In this document: positions 13,558-21,561 of the stretch, in pieces
Numbering within the stretch: position 1 is the first letter of the stretch
Layout: every line of letters begins with the position of its first letter
Assembly: GCA_025356185.1 (NCBI GenBank)
Contig: JANXUN010000082.1
Location: forward strand, 1-24,917
Reading direction: 5' to 3'
Length of the DNA: 24,917 nucleotides
Origin: Gemmatimonadaceae bacterium
GTDB taxonomy: Bacteria; Gemmatimonadota; Gemmatimonadetes; Gemmatimonadales; Gemmatimonadaceae
The notes under the pieces: model-generated
Told to the model about the DNA's origin: nothing
The model's input: the letters and a program-made list of their open reading frames with translations, nothing else
Database searches by the model: none
Made by a program: the position numbers and the translations under genes

Positions 13558-15153
13558 CTAACCTGAATGCGATACAGTGTGATCGTGCGCGATAGTCAGC
13601 GATACCGCACGCGCGAGTTCTCGTCGACGGATTTTGCCGCTCCCCGTCACGGGGAACACGTCGTAAAACCGGACGAGATCGGGAACTTTGTATACCGCCA
13701 TCGTCTCCTGCGCGAATCGCTTGATTTCGCTGCCGGTGATGACGGCGCCTTCGACGGGCACGATGCACGCGCAGATCTGTTCACCCAACACATCGTGGGG
13801 AATACCGATCACGCAGACATCGTCGACTGCCGGGTGTGCGCGCAAACGATCTTCGAGTTCTCGCGGATACAACTGCGTACCACCTCGCGAGATCGTTTCC
13901 TGTCGCCGCCCGAGAATCTTCACGTACCCGTCTTCATCGATGATCCCAAGATCACCGGTTAAGAAAAACCCGTCCGGCGTGTGGACCTTTGCGGTCTCCG
14001 TCGGCATGCGCAGATAGCCGCGCATCAGGTTTGCTCCACGGACGGCGATTTCGCCGACCGCTTCGGGTCCGTGCAATGCACCCGTCATGATGTCCATGGC
14101 CATGATCTCGACGCCTGGAAGAGCGCGACCCACGCTGCCGATGCGACGATCGTCGCTATCACCAGCACGAGTGAGAGTCACAGTCGGACCGGTTTCGGTG
14201 AGTCCGTACGCAACGAGCACGTCGCACCATCGACGGACACGTCGTACGAGTTCTTCCGAGACCGAACTGCCAGCAATGATGCCGGTGCGCAGTGCGCGCA
14301 ATCGCGACGGGTCAAACCCCTCTTCACGCATGAAGAGGTGAAACTGAGTGGGAACGCCGTGCAGCACCGACACCTGCTGATGCTCCATCAGCGCGAGTGC
14401 GGCGGCGGCATCGAACGTCGGCTGCAGCACCAGTGTCGCGCCTGCCGCCATCGTTCCCACCATCATACTCAAGCCAAAAATTGCAAAGAACGGCACCGCG
14501 GCCAACACGCGATCCTCGGGCGAGAGCTCGAGTACCTCGGCGGTCCGCATGGCATTCTCGACTACCGCGCGATGCGACAGTCGAACGCCTTTTGGCTTGC
14601 CCATCGTCCCCGATGTATACACCACAGCGAGGTCCTTCCCGTCGTCGCTGTCCGCCAAGGGCGGCACCGGTCGACCGGTTCCACTCGACACGAGATCTTC
14701 GAACTGAAAGATCCGATCGTCGTACCACAAATCTTCGTCGCCAACGGTGACGACGTACTGCAAATCGGGCAAATCACCCAGCAAGTCTTCGAAGCGCTGC
14801 AGAAAGTCGACGCCGGCCCAGCGTTCGATCGTGATGACCGCACTGGCCTCGGCGTGTCGTAGCTGATAGCGCAAATCGAGACTGCTAAGCTGCGGACTGA
14901 TCGGCACGATGACCGCCCCAAGTTTGGCAGCCGCCACCAGTGCCACAATCCACTCCACGCCATTGGGAAGGTTGACCGCGATGCGATCGTCGCTTCCTAA
15001 TCCCAACTCTGACAGTGCGGCAGCGAGTGCTGCAGCCTGCGCATGGACATGTCCGTAGCTGTAGGTCCGGTCGCCAACCACCGCGAGCGGCCGATCGGGA
15101 TGCTCCCGGGCACGCTGCTCGAAAAGTGGGGCGAGGGACCACGACGTTGCCAT
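13558..15153 (-). CDS. Acyl-CoA synthetase (class I adenylate-forming enzyme, FadD-like)
   Basis: 531-residue ANL-superfamily ligase that activates a carboxylic acid, probably a fatty acid, to acyl-AMP and then acyl-CoA. Core motifs: YTSGTMGKPKGVRLSH (179-194, the A3 phosphate loop), VAYGLTETGP (A5, 314-323), GFFLTGDLGIIDEDGYVKILGRRQETISRGG (A7/A8 hinge, about 395-425), YPRELEDRL, and VTGSGKIRRREL with catalytic Lys507 (A10). Start ATG 15151-15153 (MATSWSLAPLFEQ) has AAGGA just upstream. The frame remains open to 15573, but that extension overlaps the histidine kinase gene and is not protein-like, so I reject it. Only 22 bases separate it from the divergent kinase. A GATAAT box (complement of 15166-15171) could be its -10. 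Substrate chain length cannot be read from sequence. Confidence 0.92.
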   Translation of the reverse strand: MATSWSLAPLFEQRAREHPDRPLAVVGDRTYSYGHVHAQAAALAAALSELGLGSDDRIAVNLPNGVEWIVALVAAAKLGAVIVPISPQLSSLDLRYQLRHAEASAVITIERWAGVDFLQRFEDLLGDLPDLQYVVTVGDEDLWYDDRIFQFEDLVSSGTGRPVPPLADSDDGKDLAVVYTSGTMGKPKGVRLSHRAVVENAMRTAEVLELSPEDRVLAAVPFFAIFGLSMMVGTMAAGATLVLQPTFDAAAALALMEHQQVSVLHGVPTQFHLFMREEGFDPSRLRALRTGIIAGSSVSEELVRRVRRWCDVLVAYGLTETGPTVTLTRAGDSDDRRIGSVGRALPGVEIMAMDIMTGALHGPEAVGEIAVRGANLMRGYLRMPTETAKVHTPDGFFLTGDLGIIDEDGYVKILGRRQETISRGGTQLYPRELEDRLRAHPAVDDVCVIGIPHDVLGEQICACIVPVEGAVITGSEIKRFAQETMAVYKVPDLVRFYDVFPVTGSGKIRRRELARAVSLTIAHDHTVSHSG

Positions 15154-15175
15154 ATCCTTACGTAAATTATCCAGT

Positions 15176-16456
15176 ATGAAGGAGATACGGAAGTCGGCCG
15201 AGGTTGCAGCGACTGCCGATCGCGACGGTGTGCGGGGGCAAATTCGCGCGCCATTTCGTTCGCGGCTGTTCGCGACACTCCTCCTTTTTGCGGTAATTCC
15301 GACAGTCGCCGTTACGGCGTTGTGGACGGGAACCGCGAGTCGGGCGTTGTCGCTGATGTCGGCCGGATCGGCGTGGGAGCGCATTGGTCGCTCTGGCGAG
15401 TCGGCACTATCGGCGGCGCGAACGGCGACATTGACCACAGCACAACGCGCGGCCATCGACACGCACGAGCGAGAGCTGCGTGAATCGGTCGAGTTGGCGA
15501 AGCGCTTTGATTTTGTGGCGGCGCGCACGGTACGACTCATTGGCCTCGGTGCACTGGTCGTGGTCGCGCTCATTGCGATTGGCGCGTCGCGGGTCGCGGG
15601 TCATTTAAGTCGACAGTTGAGTCGCCCGCTCGACGAGCTTGTTGGATGGACCCGACTCATTCGCACTGGAACACCGCTCCCTGATCGCGCCGAACGACGT
15701 GGCGCGCCGGAGTTTGAGGTATTGCGCACGAGTATGCGCACAATGGCGAGCGAGTTGGAATCGGGTCGTGAGCGTGCGATCGAAGCGGAGCGCGCCGAGG
15801 CCTTTCGCGAGTCGGCGCGACGCTTTGCGCATGAGCTCAAGAATCCGCTCACGCCCATTCGTTTCGCGGTTGAACGACTGCGCCGCAGCGCTCCGGACGA
15901 GCTTCGCGATAGCGTTGAAGTGCTGGCCGAAGAATCGGCGCGTCTCGACGCGATGGCTCGCAGCTTCGCGCAGTTTGGTCGTCTGCCAGACGGCCCTCCC
16001 GCGGAAATTGATCTTGCCGAATTGGTGACCAAGACGGCGCGAAGCACCGTACCTGATCGATTGGCGCTGACGCTGGACGTTGAGCCCGCATTGCCGTTTG
16101 TGAACGGATTTTACGAACCGCTGGCACGAGCGCTGACCAACGTGCTCATCAACGCCGTCGAGGCGAGCAAGGCCGACGGGGTTGTGGCCGTTCGCGTGTT
16201 TCGTGAGCAGGCTGGTGAAACTGATGTGGTGTGTATCAGCGTACGCGATTCAGGGTGTGGTATCGGACCACAGGTTTTGGCGCACGTTTTTGACCCGTAT
16301 GTGACGACCAAACCGGGCGGTACGGGGTTGGGATTGGCGATTGCTCGACAAACGCTTGCGGCACATCGTGGCGACATTCGCGTGACGAGCGCCGCGGGCG
16401 TGGGTACGGAGATGTCGTTGCGATTACCGATTTCTGGAGTGGAGAGCAGCGCATGA
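15176..16456 (+). CDS. Membrane-bound sensor histidine kinase (NtrY/NtrB-like)
   Basis: 426 residues. Two membrane segments (about 31-50 LFATLLLFAVIPTVAVTALW and 121-139) enclose a ~70-residue periplasmic loop with no recognised sensor domain, rich in Ala/Thr/Arg. A HAMP-like linker follows (RQLSRPLDELVGWTRLIRTG), then HisKA with phospho-acceptor His219 in FAHELKNPLTPIRFAVERL. The HELKNPLTPI box is typical of kinases paired with NtrC-class regulators. HATPase motifs: N box LTNVLINAVEAS (Asn322, Asn326), G1 DSGCGIG (358-364), F box VFDPYVTTK, G2 GGTGLGLAI (381-389). All catalytic residues are present. It overlaps the next gene as ATGA (16453-16456) and its likely partner regulator is one gene downstream. 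ATG 15176 lacks an upstream SD; an AAGGAG motif lies just after it, so the start is somewhat uncertain. Confidence 0.93.
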   Translation: MKEIRKSAEVAATADRDGVRGQIRAPFRSRLFATLLLFAVIPTVAVTALWTGTASRALSLMSAGSAWERIGRSGESALSAARTATLTTAQRAAIDTHERELRESVELAKRFDFVAARTVRLIGLGALVVVALIAIGASRVAGHLSRQLSRPLDELVGWTRLIRTGTPLPDRAERRGAPEFEVLRTSMRTMASELESGRERAIEAERAEAFRESARRFAHELKNPLTPIRFAVERLRRSAPDELRDSVEVLAEESARLDAMARSFAQFGRLPDGPPAEIDLAELVTKTARSTVPDRLALTLDVEPALPFVNGFYEPLARALTNVLINAVEASKADGVVAVRVFREQAGETDVVCISVRDSGCGIGPQVLAHVFDPYVTTKPGGTGLGLAIARQTLAAHRGDIRVTSAAGVGTEMSLRLPISGVESSA

Positions 16457-17040
16457 ACGCGATGACGGAGACCGTGATGCAGCAGCGCGCCAATCAGGCG
16501 GAGATTCAGCAGGCGATTCAGGATGCGAATCAGGCGGTACGCGAGGCGGGAAACGCCGCTCGCAATGCGGCACGCGACGCCGCGCGCGCGGATCAGGCTG
16601 CGCGTACGAGCTCCGACCAGCCCCCTCCAGCGCGCGCATCCGACAACAACGCGACGATCGTGATTCCCTCGGATCGCGGCGACGACATTCATATCAGTGT
16701 CGACGGCGGCGGCATTCATGTGCGCCAAGGCGATCACAACACGACCATTCCGGTTCAGGACGTGGTACCGCGCGGCGCTGTGCAGATGACGTATGCGATC
16801 AGTGCGGCGCTGATTGCCATCGCGATTGTCGGGCCTATCGTGCGGTTCTTTGTGCGTCGCTACGAGCGGCGGTCGTTCTCGGCCAAAGTCTCGGCCGACG
16901 TGCAAGCGCGACTTGATGCGATGGAGCGCAACATCGATACGGTTGCCTTGGAGATGGAGCGCGTGAGCGAAGGTCAACGCTTCACAAACAAGTTGCTGGA
17001 ACAGCGTCCCGTGGAGCATGCCCAGCGTATTGATCGTTGA
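16453..17040 (+). CDS. Small single-TM coiled-coil protein between kinase and regulator
   Basis: 195 residues, family not recognised. The N-terminal ~50 residues are Ala/Gln/Asn-rich and helical (QAEIQQAIQDANQAVREAGNAARNAARDAAR). A Pro-rich break is followed by a beta-prone stretch with repeated IHI-V-GGG-IHV character (about 70-105), one membrane helix (about 112-133, MTYAISAALIAIAIVGPIVRFF) with a positive stop (VRRYERR), and a C-terminal coiled coil (ARLDAMERNIDTVALEMERVSEGQRFTNKLLEQR). The positive-inside rule puts the coiled coil in the cytoplasm. Start ATG overlaps the kinase stop with GGAGAG 6 bases upstream; its 3' end overlaps the regulator gene by 23 bases. This tight embedding suggests a stoichiometric accessory of the kinase/regulator pair. 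Confidence 0.82.
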   Translation: MNAMTETVMQQRANQAEIQQAIQDANQAVREAGNAARNAARDAARADQAARTSSDQPPPARASDNNATIVIPSDRGDDIHISVDGGGIHVRQGDHNTTIPVQDVVPRGAVQMTYAISAALIAIAIVGPIVRFFVRRYERRSFSAKVSADVQARLDAMERNIDTVALEMERVSEGQRFTNKLLEQRPVEHAQRIDR

Positions 17041-18397
17041 CGACGAGCCGAATATTCGGCGGATGATCGGCGCGCTGTTAGGCGCCGAAGGGTACGACGT
17101 GCGCGACGCTGCCGATGGCGCGAGCGCACTCGCGTTGACCGATGCCACAGAGCCCGACGTCGCGCTGGTGGATTTAATGATGCCGGGCGATCTAGATGGG
17201 TTGGGGCTTTTGGCAAAGCTTCGTGAGCGTCGCCCCGATTTACCTGTCGTCATGATGAGCGGGCGTGCCGCACTTACTGATGCGGTGCGCGCGACCAAGT
17301 TGGGCGCGTTTACGTTTCTCGAAAAACCGCTGACGCCAGAAGGTGTGCTGCTGGCGTTAGCATCAGCGTTTGAGCTGCGGCAAGCGCGACGCGCGGCGCA
17401 GGCGCTGCGTGACGATCTCGGTATTTCGGGCGAGATGATCGGTGACTCCCCCGTGCTGCGCGATGTGCGCGCACTGATCGCGCGCGTCGGCCCGACCGAT
17501 GCGCGGGTGCTCATTACGGGAGAATCTGGAACAGGCAAAGAGTTAGTCGCCGCTGCGCTGCATCTGGCAAGCGCGCGCCGTGAGCGACCGTTTGTGCGCG
17601 TGAATTGCGCGGCGATTCCGCGCGACTTGGTGGAAAGCGAAATGTTTGGACATGAGCGCGGCGCGTTTACTGGAGCCATCGATCGTCGTATTGGACGCTT
17701 TGAGTTAGCGCACACGGGCACGCTGTTTTTGGACGAAGTTGGCGATCTGCACGCGGAGGCGCAGGCGAAATTATTGCGCGCGATTGAAGCGCACGAGATA
17801 GAACGCGTCGGTGGTGGAAAACCCATCAAGATCGATGTGCGCATTTTGGCGGCGACGAACAAAGATCTGACGCGCGCGGTCGCTGACGGATCATTTCGCG
17901 AAGATCTCTTCTTTCGTCTGAACGTGATCCCGATGACGTTGCCCCCGCTGCGTGATCGGCCTGGTGATCTACCGGCATTGGTGCAGCACTTTGCGAATCG
18001 GCATCGCACGCGCACCGGGCAACCGCTGGTACGGTGGACCTCGGCGGCGATCGTTGCGTTGTCGCTGTATCGATGGCCTGGCAACGTTCGTGAGTTAGCC
18101 AACGTCGTCGAGCGCCTCGCGATTTTGCACGCGGGCGGTGAAATCGGCCGCAACGAGGTGTCTGAGGTACTGCCTGGGTCTGGCGAACGCGCCGCTGCCG
18201 ACGTGGTGCGTGCCGCGACCACTTCGACACCGCTGAGCGAGGCACTCGATGCGTACGAACGACAGCTCATAGCCGCGGCGCTGGCGGAAAGCGAAGGCAA
18301 TGTTGCAGAAGCGGCGCGTCGGCTGCAGACCGACCGTCCCAATTTGTATCGGCGCATGCGTCGACTTGGCCTTGCGAGTGACCACAGTGCCATCTGA
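17018..18397 (+). CDS. NtrC-class sigma-54-dependent response regulator
   Basis: 459 residues. Receiver domain: VDDEP with acidic Asp8/Asp9, phospho-acceptor Asp52 in VDLMMPG, and Lys103 in FLEKPL. AAA+ sigma-54 activator domain: Walker A GESGTGKE (168-175), the sigma-54 contact loop GAFTGA (215-220), Walker B TLFLDEVGD (235-243) and arginine-finger region REDLFFRLNVIPM. C-terminal Fis-type helix-turn-helix: LIAAALAESEGNVAEAARRLQTDRPNLYRRMRRLGL. It is therefore a complete phosphorylation-controlled activator of sigma-54 promoters. It starts inside the preceding small gene, with GGAG immediately before ATG 17018. Likely partner: the kinase at 15176. Natural target candidates are the envelope genes just downstream, but no sigma-54 site is visible in front of 18460. 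Confidence 0.95.
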   Translation: MPSVLIVDDEPNIRRMIGALLGAEGYDVRDAADGASALALTDATEPDVALVDLMMPGDLDGLGLLAKLRERRPDLPVVMMSGRAALTDAVRATKLGAFTFLEKPLTPEGVLLALASAFELRQARRAAQALRDDLGISGEMIGDSPVLRDVRALIARVGPTDARVLITGESGTGKELVAAALHLASARRERPFVRVNCAAIPRDLVESEMFGHERGAFTGAIDRRIGRFELAHTGTLFLDEVGDLHAEAQAKLLRAIEAHEIERVGGGKPIKIDVRILAATNKDLTRAVADGSFREDLFFRLNVIPMTLPPLRDRPGDLPALVQHFANRHRTRTGQPLVRWTSAAIVALSLYRWPGNVRELANVVERLAILHAGGEIGRNEVSEVLPGSGERAAADVVRAATTSTPLSEALDAYERQLIAAALAESEGNVAEAARRLQTDRPNLYRRMRRLGLASDHSAI

Positions 18398-18459
18398 TTT
18401 GCTTCACATGGATAGCGCGCTGGTATTTTGACGCGGACTCCTCAACCACTAGGCACCCG

Positions 18460-20229
18460 ATGAATCGACGATTTCGCACGCGTTTTGTGCAGTACGGCAT
18501 CGCGCTGTGCGGCGTTACGCTGATCGCGGCGATGACTCCGCTCGGACCGACGCTACGTGCGCAAGAGCCGCGCACTCGTCAGGTCGGCAACGTACCGCGC
18601 GAGGTTTCGCTCGAGGCAGTGGCCGTCTTCAACGCGCCTGCAACCCGGCGCGTGCGCGGTAACTACACGATGTCCGAGCGGGACACGGTGCGCGGCGACG
18701 TGGTTGTGCTCAATGGTCGCGCGCAGATCGGCGGCATTATCACGGGGCAGCTCTTCGTGGTGAACGGCGACGCGACGTTGCAAAGCACGGGACGAATCGA
18801 CCGTGCGTTGACCGTGATCGGTGGCTCGTTCGAGTCGCCAGATCGTCCAAATGTTGGCGGTGAAATTCGCGTGTGGAGCGCGCGACTGCACTATACCGAA
18901 CAGGCAGACACGCTAATCGCGGACGTTGATCGGCCGATGTTTGGTCGGTGGACGAGCTGGGCGCGAGACGACGCGAACACCTCAGAACGTGAATTCTTTT
19001 TGACGACCGCGCACACGTACAATCGTGTGGAGGGACTTCCGATTTACCTGGGACCGCGTGCTCGCGTTCGCAATGGGGATACGGGCGTCGAAGCCGACCT
19101 CTTTGGCATTTTTCGCACGTCAGGCAGCGTGAACTGGGTTCCGGCGAATCGTGGCTATCGCGTGCGTCTCGAACTGAGGCAGGGGAGACGGGGCGGATTC
19201 TTTGTCGGCGGTCGACTTTTCGACGAGGTAGATCCAATCGAGCAGTGGCAACTCAGCGATCATGAGATCGGCATTTCAAGTTTTGTGGTTACGCGCGACT
19301 ATCGCGATTATTGGCAACGTCATGGCGCGGAGGCGTACGCCGGGGTGTTTGGTCCTGCCAAGAGCGAGTTGCGATTCTCGTTGAGTTCGGAACGCTGGCG
19401 TTCCCGCACGGCGCAGAACGTGCAATCGCTGTTTTTTCACGACATTGGCTGGCGCGCAAATCCGCTGGTCGACGAAGGCGGCATGCAGGTGGCGACGGTG
19501 ACCGGCAACCTCGACACGCGCAATCGACCAGACGATCCGCGTTCGGGGTGGTTGCTACACGGTGAACTTGAGCGCGGCGACGGCGCGATTGGCGTGTTCG
19601 GGCCGACAACGGTTGGCGTGCGCGCGCCCGTCGCCGGTGATGTGACCTACATGCGGGCGCTTGTCGATGTGCGACGCTACAACCGACTTGGACCGCACGC
19701 ACAGTTCAACGCGCGCGCCGTTGTCGGTGGGTGGTTAAGCGGCGATGCACTGCCACTCGAACGTCGGTTTGCGTTGAGCGGAATCGATGCGCTGCCGGGA
19801 TTCGGCTTTCGTCAGATGCTTGGATCGACGGACACTGGCGCCTGCGCAACGGGCACGAACGACAACTATCGCACGCTCGGTCGTCCCGCGCAGTGCGAAC
19901 GCATGATGCTGTTCCAAGGCGAATTCAAACGCGACTTCAGCTTTGACGTTGGACGCCACAGCACATTCACCGAACGCAAGTGGTGGCTGGATGGATTTAA
20001 AGCGGAAGGACAGTGGGTGTTGTTTTCGAACACGGGTCGTGGTTGGATGGTCGGCACGCCGCTCGCCGACGTCCGCTATCGCTCGAACGAGTTCCCGTCG
20101 ATTCAGACGTGGCGCGCCGATGTTGGCGGCGGTTTTGATTTTTCAAACTTTGGTGTCTACGTCGCGCAGGCGGTCTCTGACCGTTCGTTGTCACCGCACT
20201 TTTATGTGCGGTTAGGCCGTCGCTTCTGA
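18460..20229 (+). CDS. Outer-membrane beta-barrel protein with bactofilin-like N-terminal domain
   Basis: 589 residues. Signal peptide 1-34 (basic MNRRFRTRF, hydrophobic core YGIALCGVTLIAAM, likely cleavage at LRA|QE). Residues ~72-145 carry a parallel beta-helix-like repeat of the bactofilin/polymer-forming type (DTVRGDVVVLNGRAQIGG, GQLFVVNGDATLQSTGRIDRALTVIGG). The rest is beta-strand-rich with alternating hydrophobic/polar residues and resembles the Omp85/surface-antigen barrel: RDYRDYWQRHGAEAYAG, NLDTRNRPDDPRSGWLLHGELERGDG, LERRFALSGIDALPGFGFRQM. It ends in Phe after alternating residues (FYVRLGRRF), the usual outer-membrane insertion signature. Two Cys (ACATG, PAQCER) in one loop could form a disulfide. 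It starts 62 bases after the regulator and the next gene starts 2 bases after its stop. Transport or scaffold function is unknown. Confidence 0.82.
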   Translation: MNRRFRTRFVQYGIALCGVTLIAAMTPLGPTLRAQEPRTRQVGNVPREVSLEAVAVFNAPATRRVRGNYTMSERDTVRGDVVVLNGRAQIGGIITGQLFVVNGDATLQSTGRIDRALTVIGGSFESPDRPNVGGEIRVWSARLHYTEQADTLIADVDRPMFGRWTSWARDDANTSEREFFLTTAHTYNRVEGLPIYLGPRARVRNGDTGVEADLFGIFRTSGSVNWVPANRGYRVRLELRQGRRGGFFVGGRLFDEVDPIEQWQLSDHEIGISSFVVTRDYRDYWQRHGAEAYAGVFGPAKSELRFSLSSERWRSRTAQNVQSLFFHDIGWRANPLVDEGGMQVATVTGNLDTRNRPDDPRSGWLLHGELERGDGAIGVFGPTTVGVRAPVAGDVTYMRALVDVRRYNRLGPHAQFNARAVVGGWLSGDALPLERRFALSGIDALPGFGFRQMLGSTDTGACATGTNDNYRTLGRPAQCERMMLFQGEFKRDFSFDVGRHSTFTERKWWLDGFKAEGQWVLFSNTGRGWMVGTPLADVRYRSNEFPSIQTWRADVGGGFDFSNFGVYVAQAVSDRSLSPHFYVRLGRRF

Positions 20230-20231
20230 TC

Positions 20232-20870
20232 ATGCGTCGCGCGTGGCTCTGTCGGTGTGTCGCTCTGCTCGCGCTCATGTTCAGCGCGCGCTCGGCGTTG
20301 GCGCAACTCACTCCGCACATTGAACTGCGTCCGCCGTCGGGCACCGCTGGCATTGCGGTGGCTATGCGCGATGTGCTTACCGAGAAGCCATTCGACGAAT
20401 TATTGCGCAACGGATTTCCTACCAGCTTGCACTTTCGCGCTGAGGTCTGGACTGAAGGGCGCTGGTTTGACGAGGTGGTCGATCGCGCCGAGTGGGATGT
20501 CCGCGTGACGTACGACTTGCTCGATCGGACGTACGATGTGTTTCGCATTTCGCGCGCGGGACTTACACCACTGGGCACGTATGCACATTTCGCTGATGCG
20601 CGCGCCGCGAGCGAGCTAGTTTTTACTCCGTCGCTGAACTACCCGACTGGCAAGAAGGGGTACGTCACCGTGCGCGTGGACGTTGTGACGTTAGACAACA
20701 CCGACTTGGCGGAAATGCAGCGCTGGCTCAAGGGCGAAGCGAAACCAGCAGTGCAAGGCAAGCGCAATCCGGGGACGGCACTCACCAATGGATTACGAAC
20801 GCTCGTTTCCCGATTGCTCGGTGGCGAAGCGCGCCACTTTGACAAACAATCAGCGGTGATGGTGTTCTGA
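20232..20870 (+). CDS. Secreted DUF4390-like protein
   Basis: 212 residues with a clear signal peptide (MRRAWLCRCVALLALMFSARSALA, cleavage before Gln25). The mature part is a single beta-rich domain: LRNGFPTSLHFRAEVWTEGRWFDEVVDRAEWDVRVTYDLLDRTYDVFRIS, then GKKGYVTVRVDVVTLDNTDLAEMQRWLKGE. The order 'positive G-P start, strand, W-[FW]-D, strand with Y-L-R-Y, long-loop, Y-V-RV strand' matches what I remember of DUF4390, which in proteobacteria often sits beside NtrY/NtrX-type pairs. That context is similar here, which supports the call; it remains a pattern-level match. Starts 2 bases after the barrel gene (same operon). Its 3' end overlaps the convergent HNH gene by 21 bases. Confidence 0.7.
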   Translation: MRRAWLCRCVALLALMFSARSALAQLTPHIELRPPSGTAGIAVAMRDVLTEKPFDELLRNGFPTSLHFRAEVWTEGRWFDEVVDRAEWDVRVTYDLLDRTYDVFRISRAGLTPLGTYAHFADARAASELVFTPSLNYPTGKKGYVTVRVDVVTLDNTDLAEMQRWLKGEAKPAVQGKRNPGTALTNGLRTLVSRLLGGEARHFDKQSAVMVF

Positions 20871-21446
20871 TCTCGGGCGCGTCGCGCGTTCGAGATCTTC
20901 AAGCTGTTTGAGAGTTGCTTCGCCGTAGAACACGCGAATGTACGTGGCTTGAATTGGCGTGAGCCGACGAACCGCCCAACTGAGATGGACAAAGTGCGGC
21001 TCGACCGGTGCGTGCAACGGATGCATGCCAATTTCATCCGGGAGTCGATTGGCTTTGCGCGTGTTGCAGCTACTGCACGCCGTGACAACGTTGGTCCATT
21101 CGTTGAGACCGCCGCGGGACATCGGAATGAGATGGTCGCGTGTGAGCGACTCGCGTGGCTTCAAGACGCCAGCGGTGCGGCCGCAGTACTGACAGCAGTA
21201 CTCGTCGCGGGCAAAGAGAAACGTATTCGTGACCTGACGTCGAAAGCGGCGCGGCACGTGCACGAATCGGGTGAGGCGAATAACGGCAGGTCGCGGATAC
21301 GCCGTACGCTCCGATCTCACAGGTCGTTCGTGCTCCGCTTCGACGATCTCGGCTTTCCCATCGATCACCAATCGCAGGGCGCGCCTTAGGGGCACCATTG
21401 TGAGGGGCTCGTAAGATGCGTTGAGTGCGAGACAACCAGTGATCAT
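20850..21446 (-). CDS. HNH endonuclease family protein
   Basis: 198 residues. The N-terminal ~75 residues (LALNASYEPLTMVPLRRALRLVIDGKAEIVE) are the module typical of the chromosomal HNH proteins found widely in free-living bacteria. The HNH fold follows: RDEYCCQYCGR (zinc Cys85, Cys88), SLTRDHLIPMSRGG (Asp104, His105), WTNVVTACSSCNTRKANR (Asn119, zinc Cys124, Cys127). All metal and zinc positions are intact. The biological role of this subfamily is unclear; there is no adjacent methylase, so it is not an obvious restriction enzyme. Start ATG 21444-21446 has GGAG about 10 bases upstream. It follows the amidohydrolase on the same strand after 115 bases and converges with the DUF4390-like gene. 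Confidence 0.9.
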   Translation of the reverse strand: MITGCLALNASYEPLTMVPLRRALRLVIDGKAEIVEAEHERPVRSERTAYPRPAVIRLTRFVHVPRRFRRQVTNTFLFARDEYCCQYCGRTAGVLKPRESLTRDHLIPMSRGGLNEWTNVVTACSSCNTRKANRLPDEIGMHPLHAPVEPHFVHLSWAVRRLTPIQATYIRVFYGEATLKQLEDLERATRPRSEHHHR

Positions 21447-21561
21447 GCCAAGGCTCCGTAACGCTGTGCGCTAATTGCCGAGAACAGGGAACTCACTCCG
21501 AACGATACTCATCGGACGCTCCGGACCGCCACTGGGTGGCGTCACAGATTCGCACAATTTG

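Noticed and set aside
15154..15573. N-terminal extension of the acyl-CoA ligase frame by about 140 residues.
   Set aside because: It lies antisense to the histidine kinase coding region, is Arg/Ser/Ala-rich without motifs, and the family N-terminus fits the ATG at 15153 with AAGGA just upstream.
16111..18393. A 760-codon open frame on the - strand.
   Set aside because: It is antisense to the kinase 3' end, the small TM gene and the sigma-54 activator, all of which have clear motifs; Ser/Arg-rich composition is typical of a mirror frame in GC-rich DNA.
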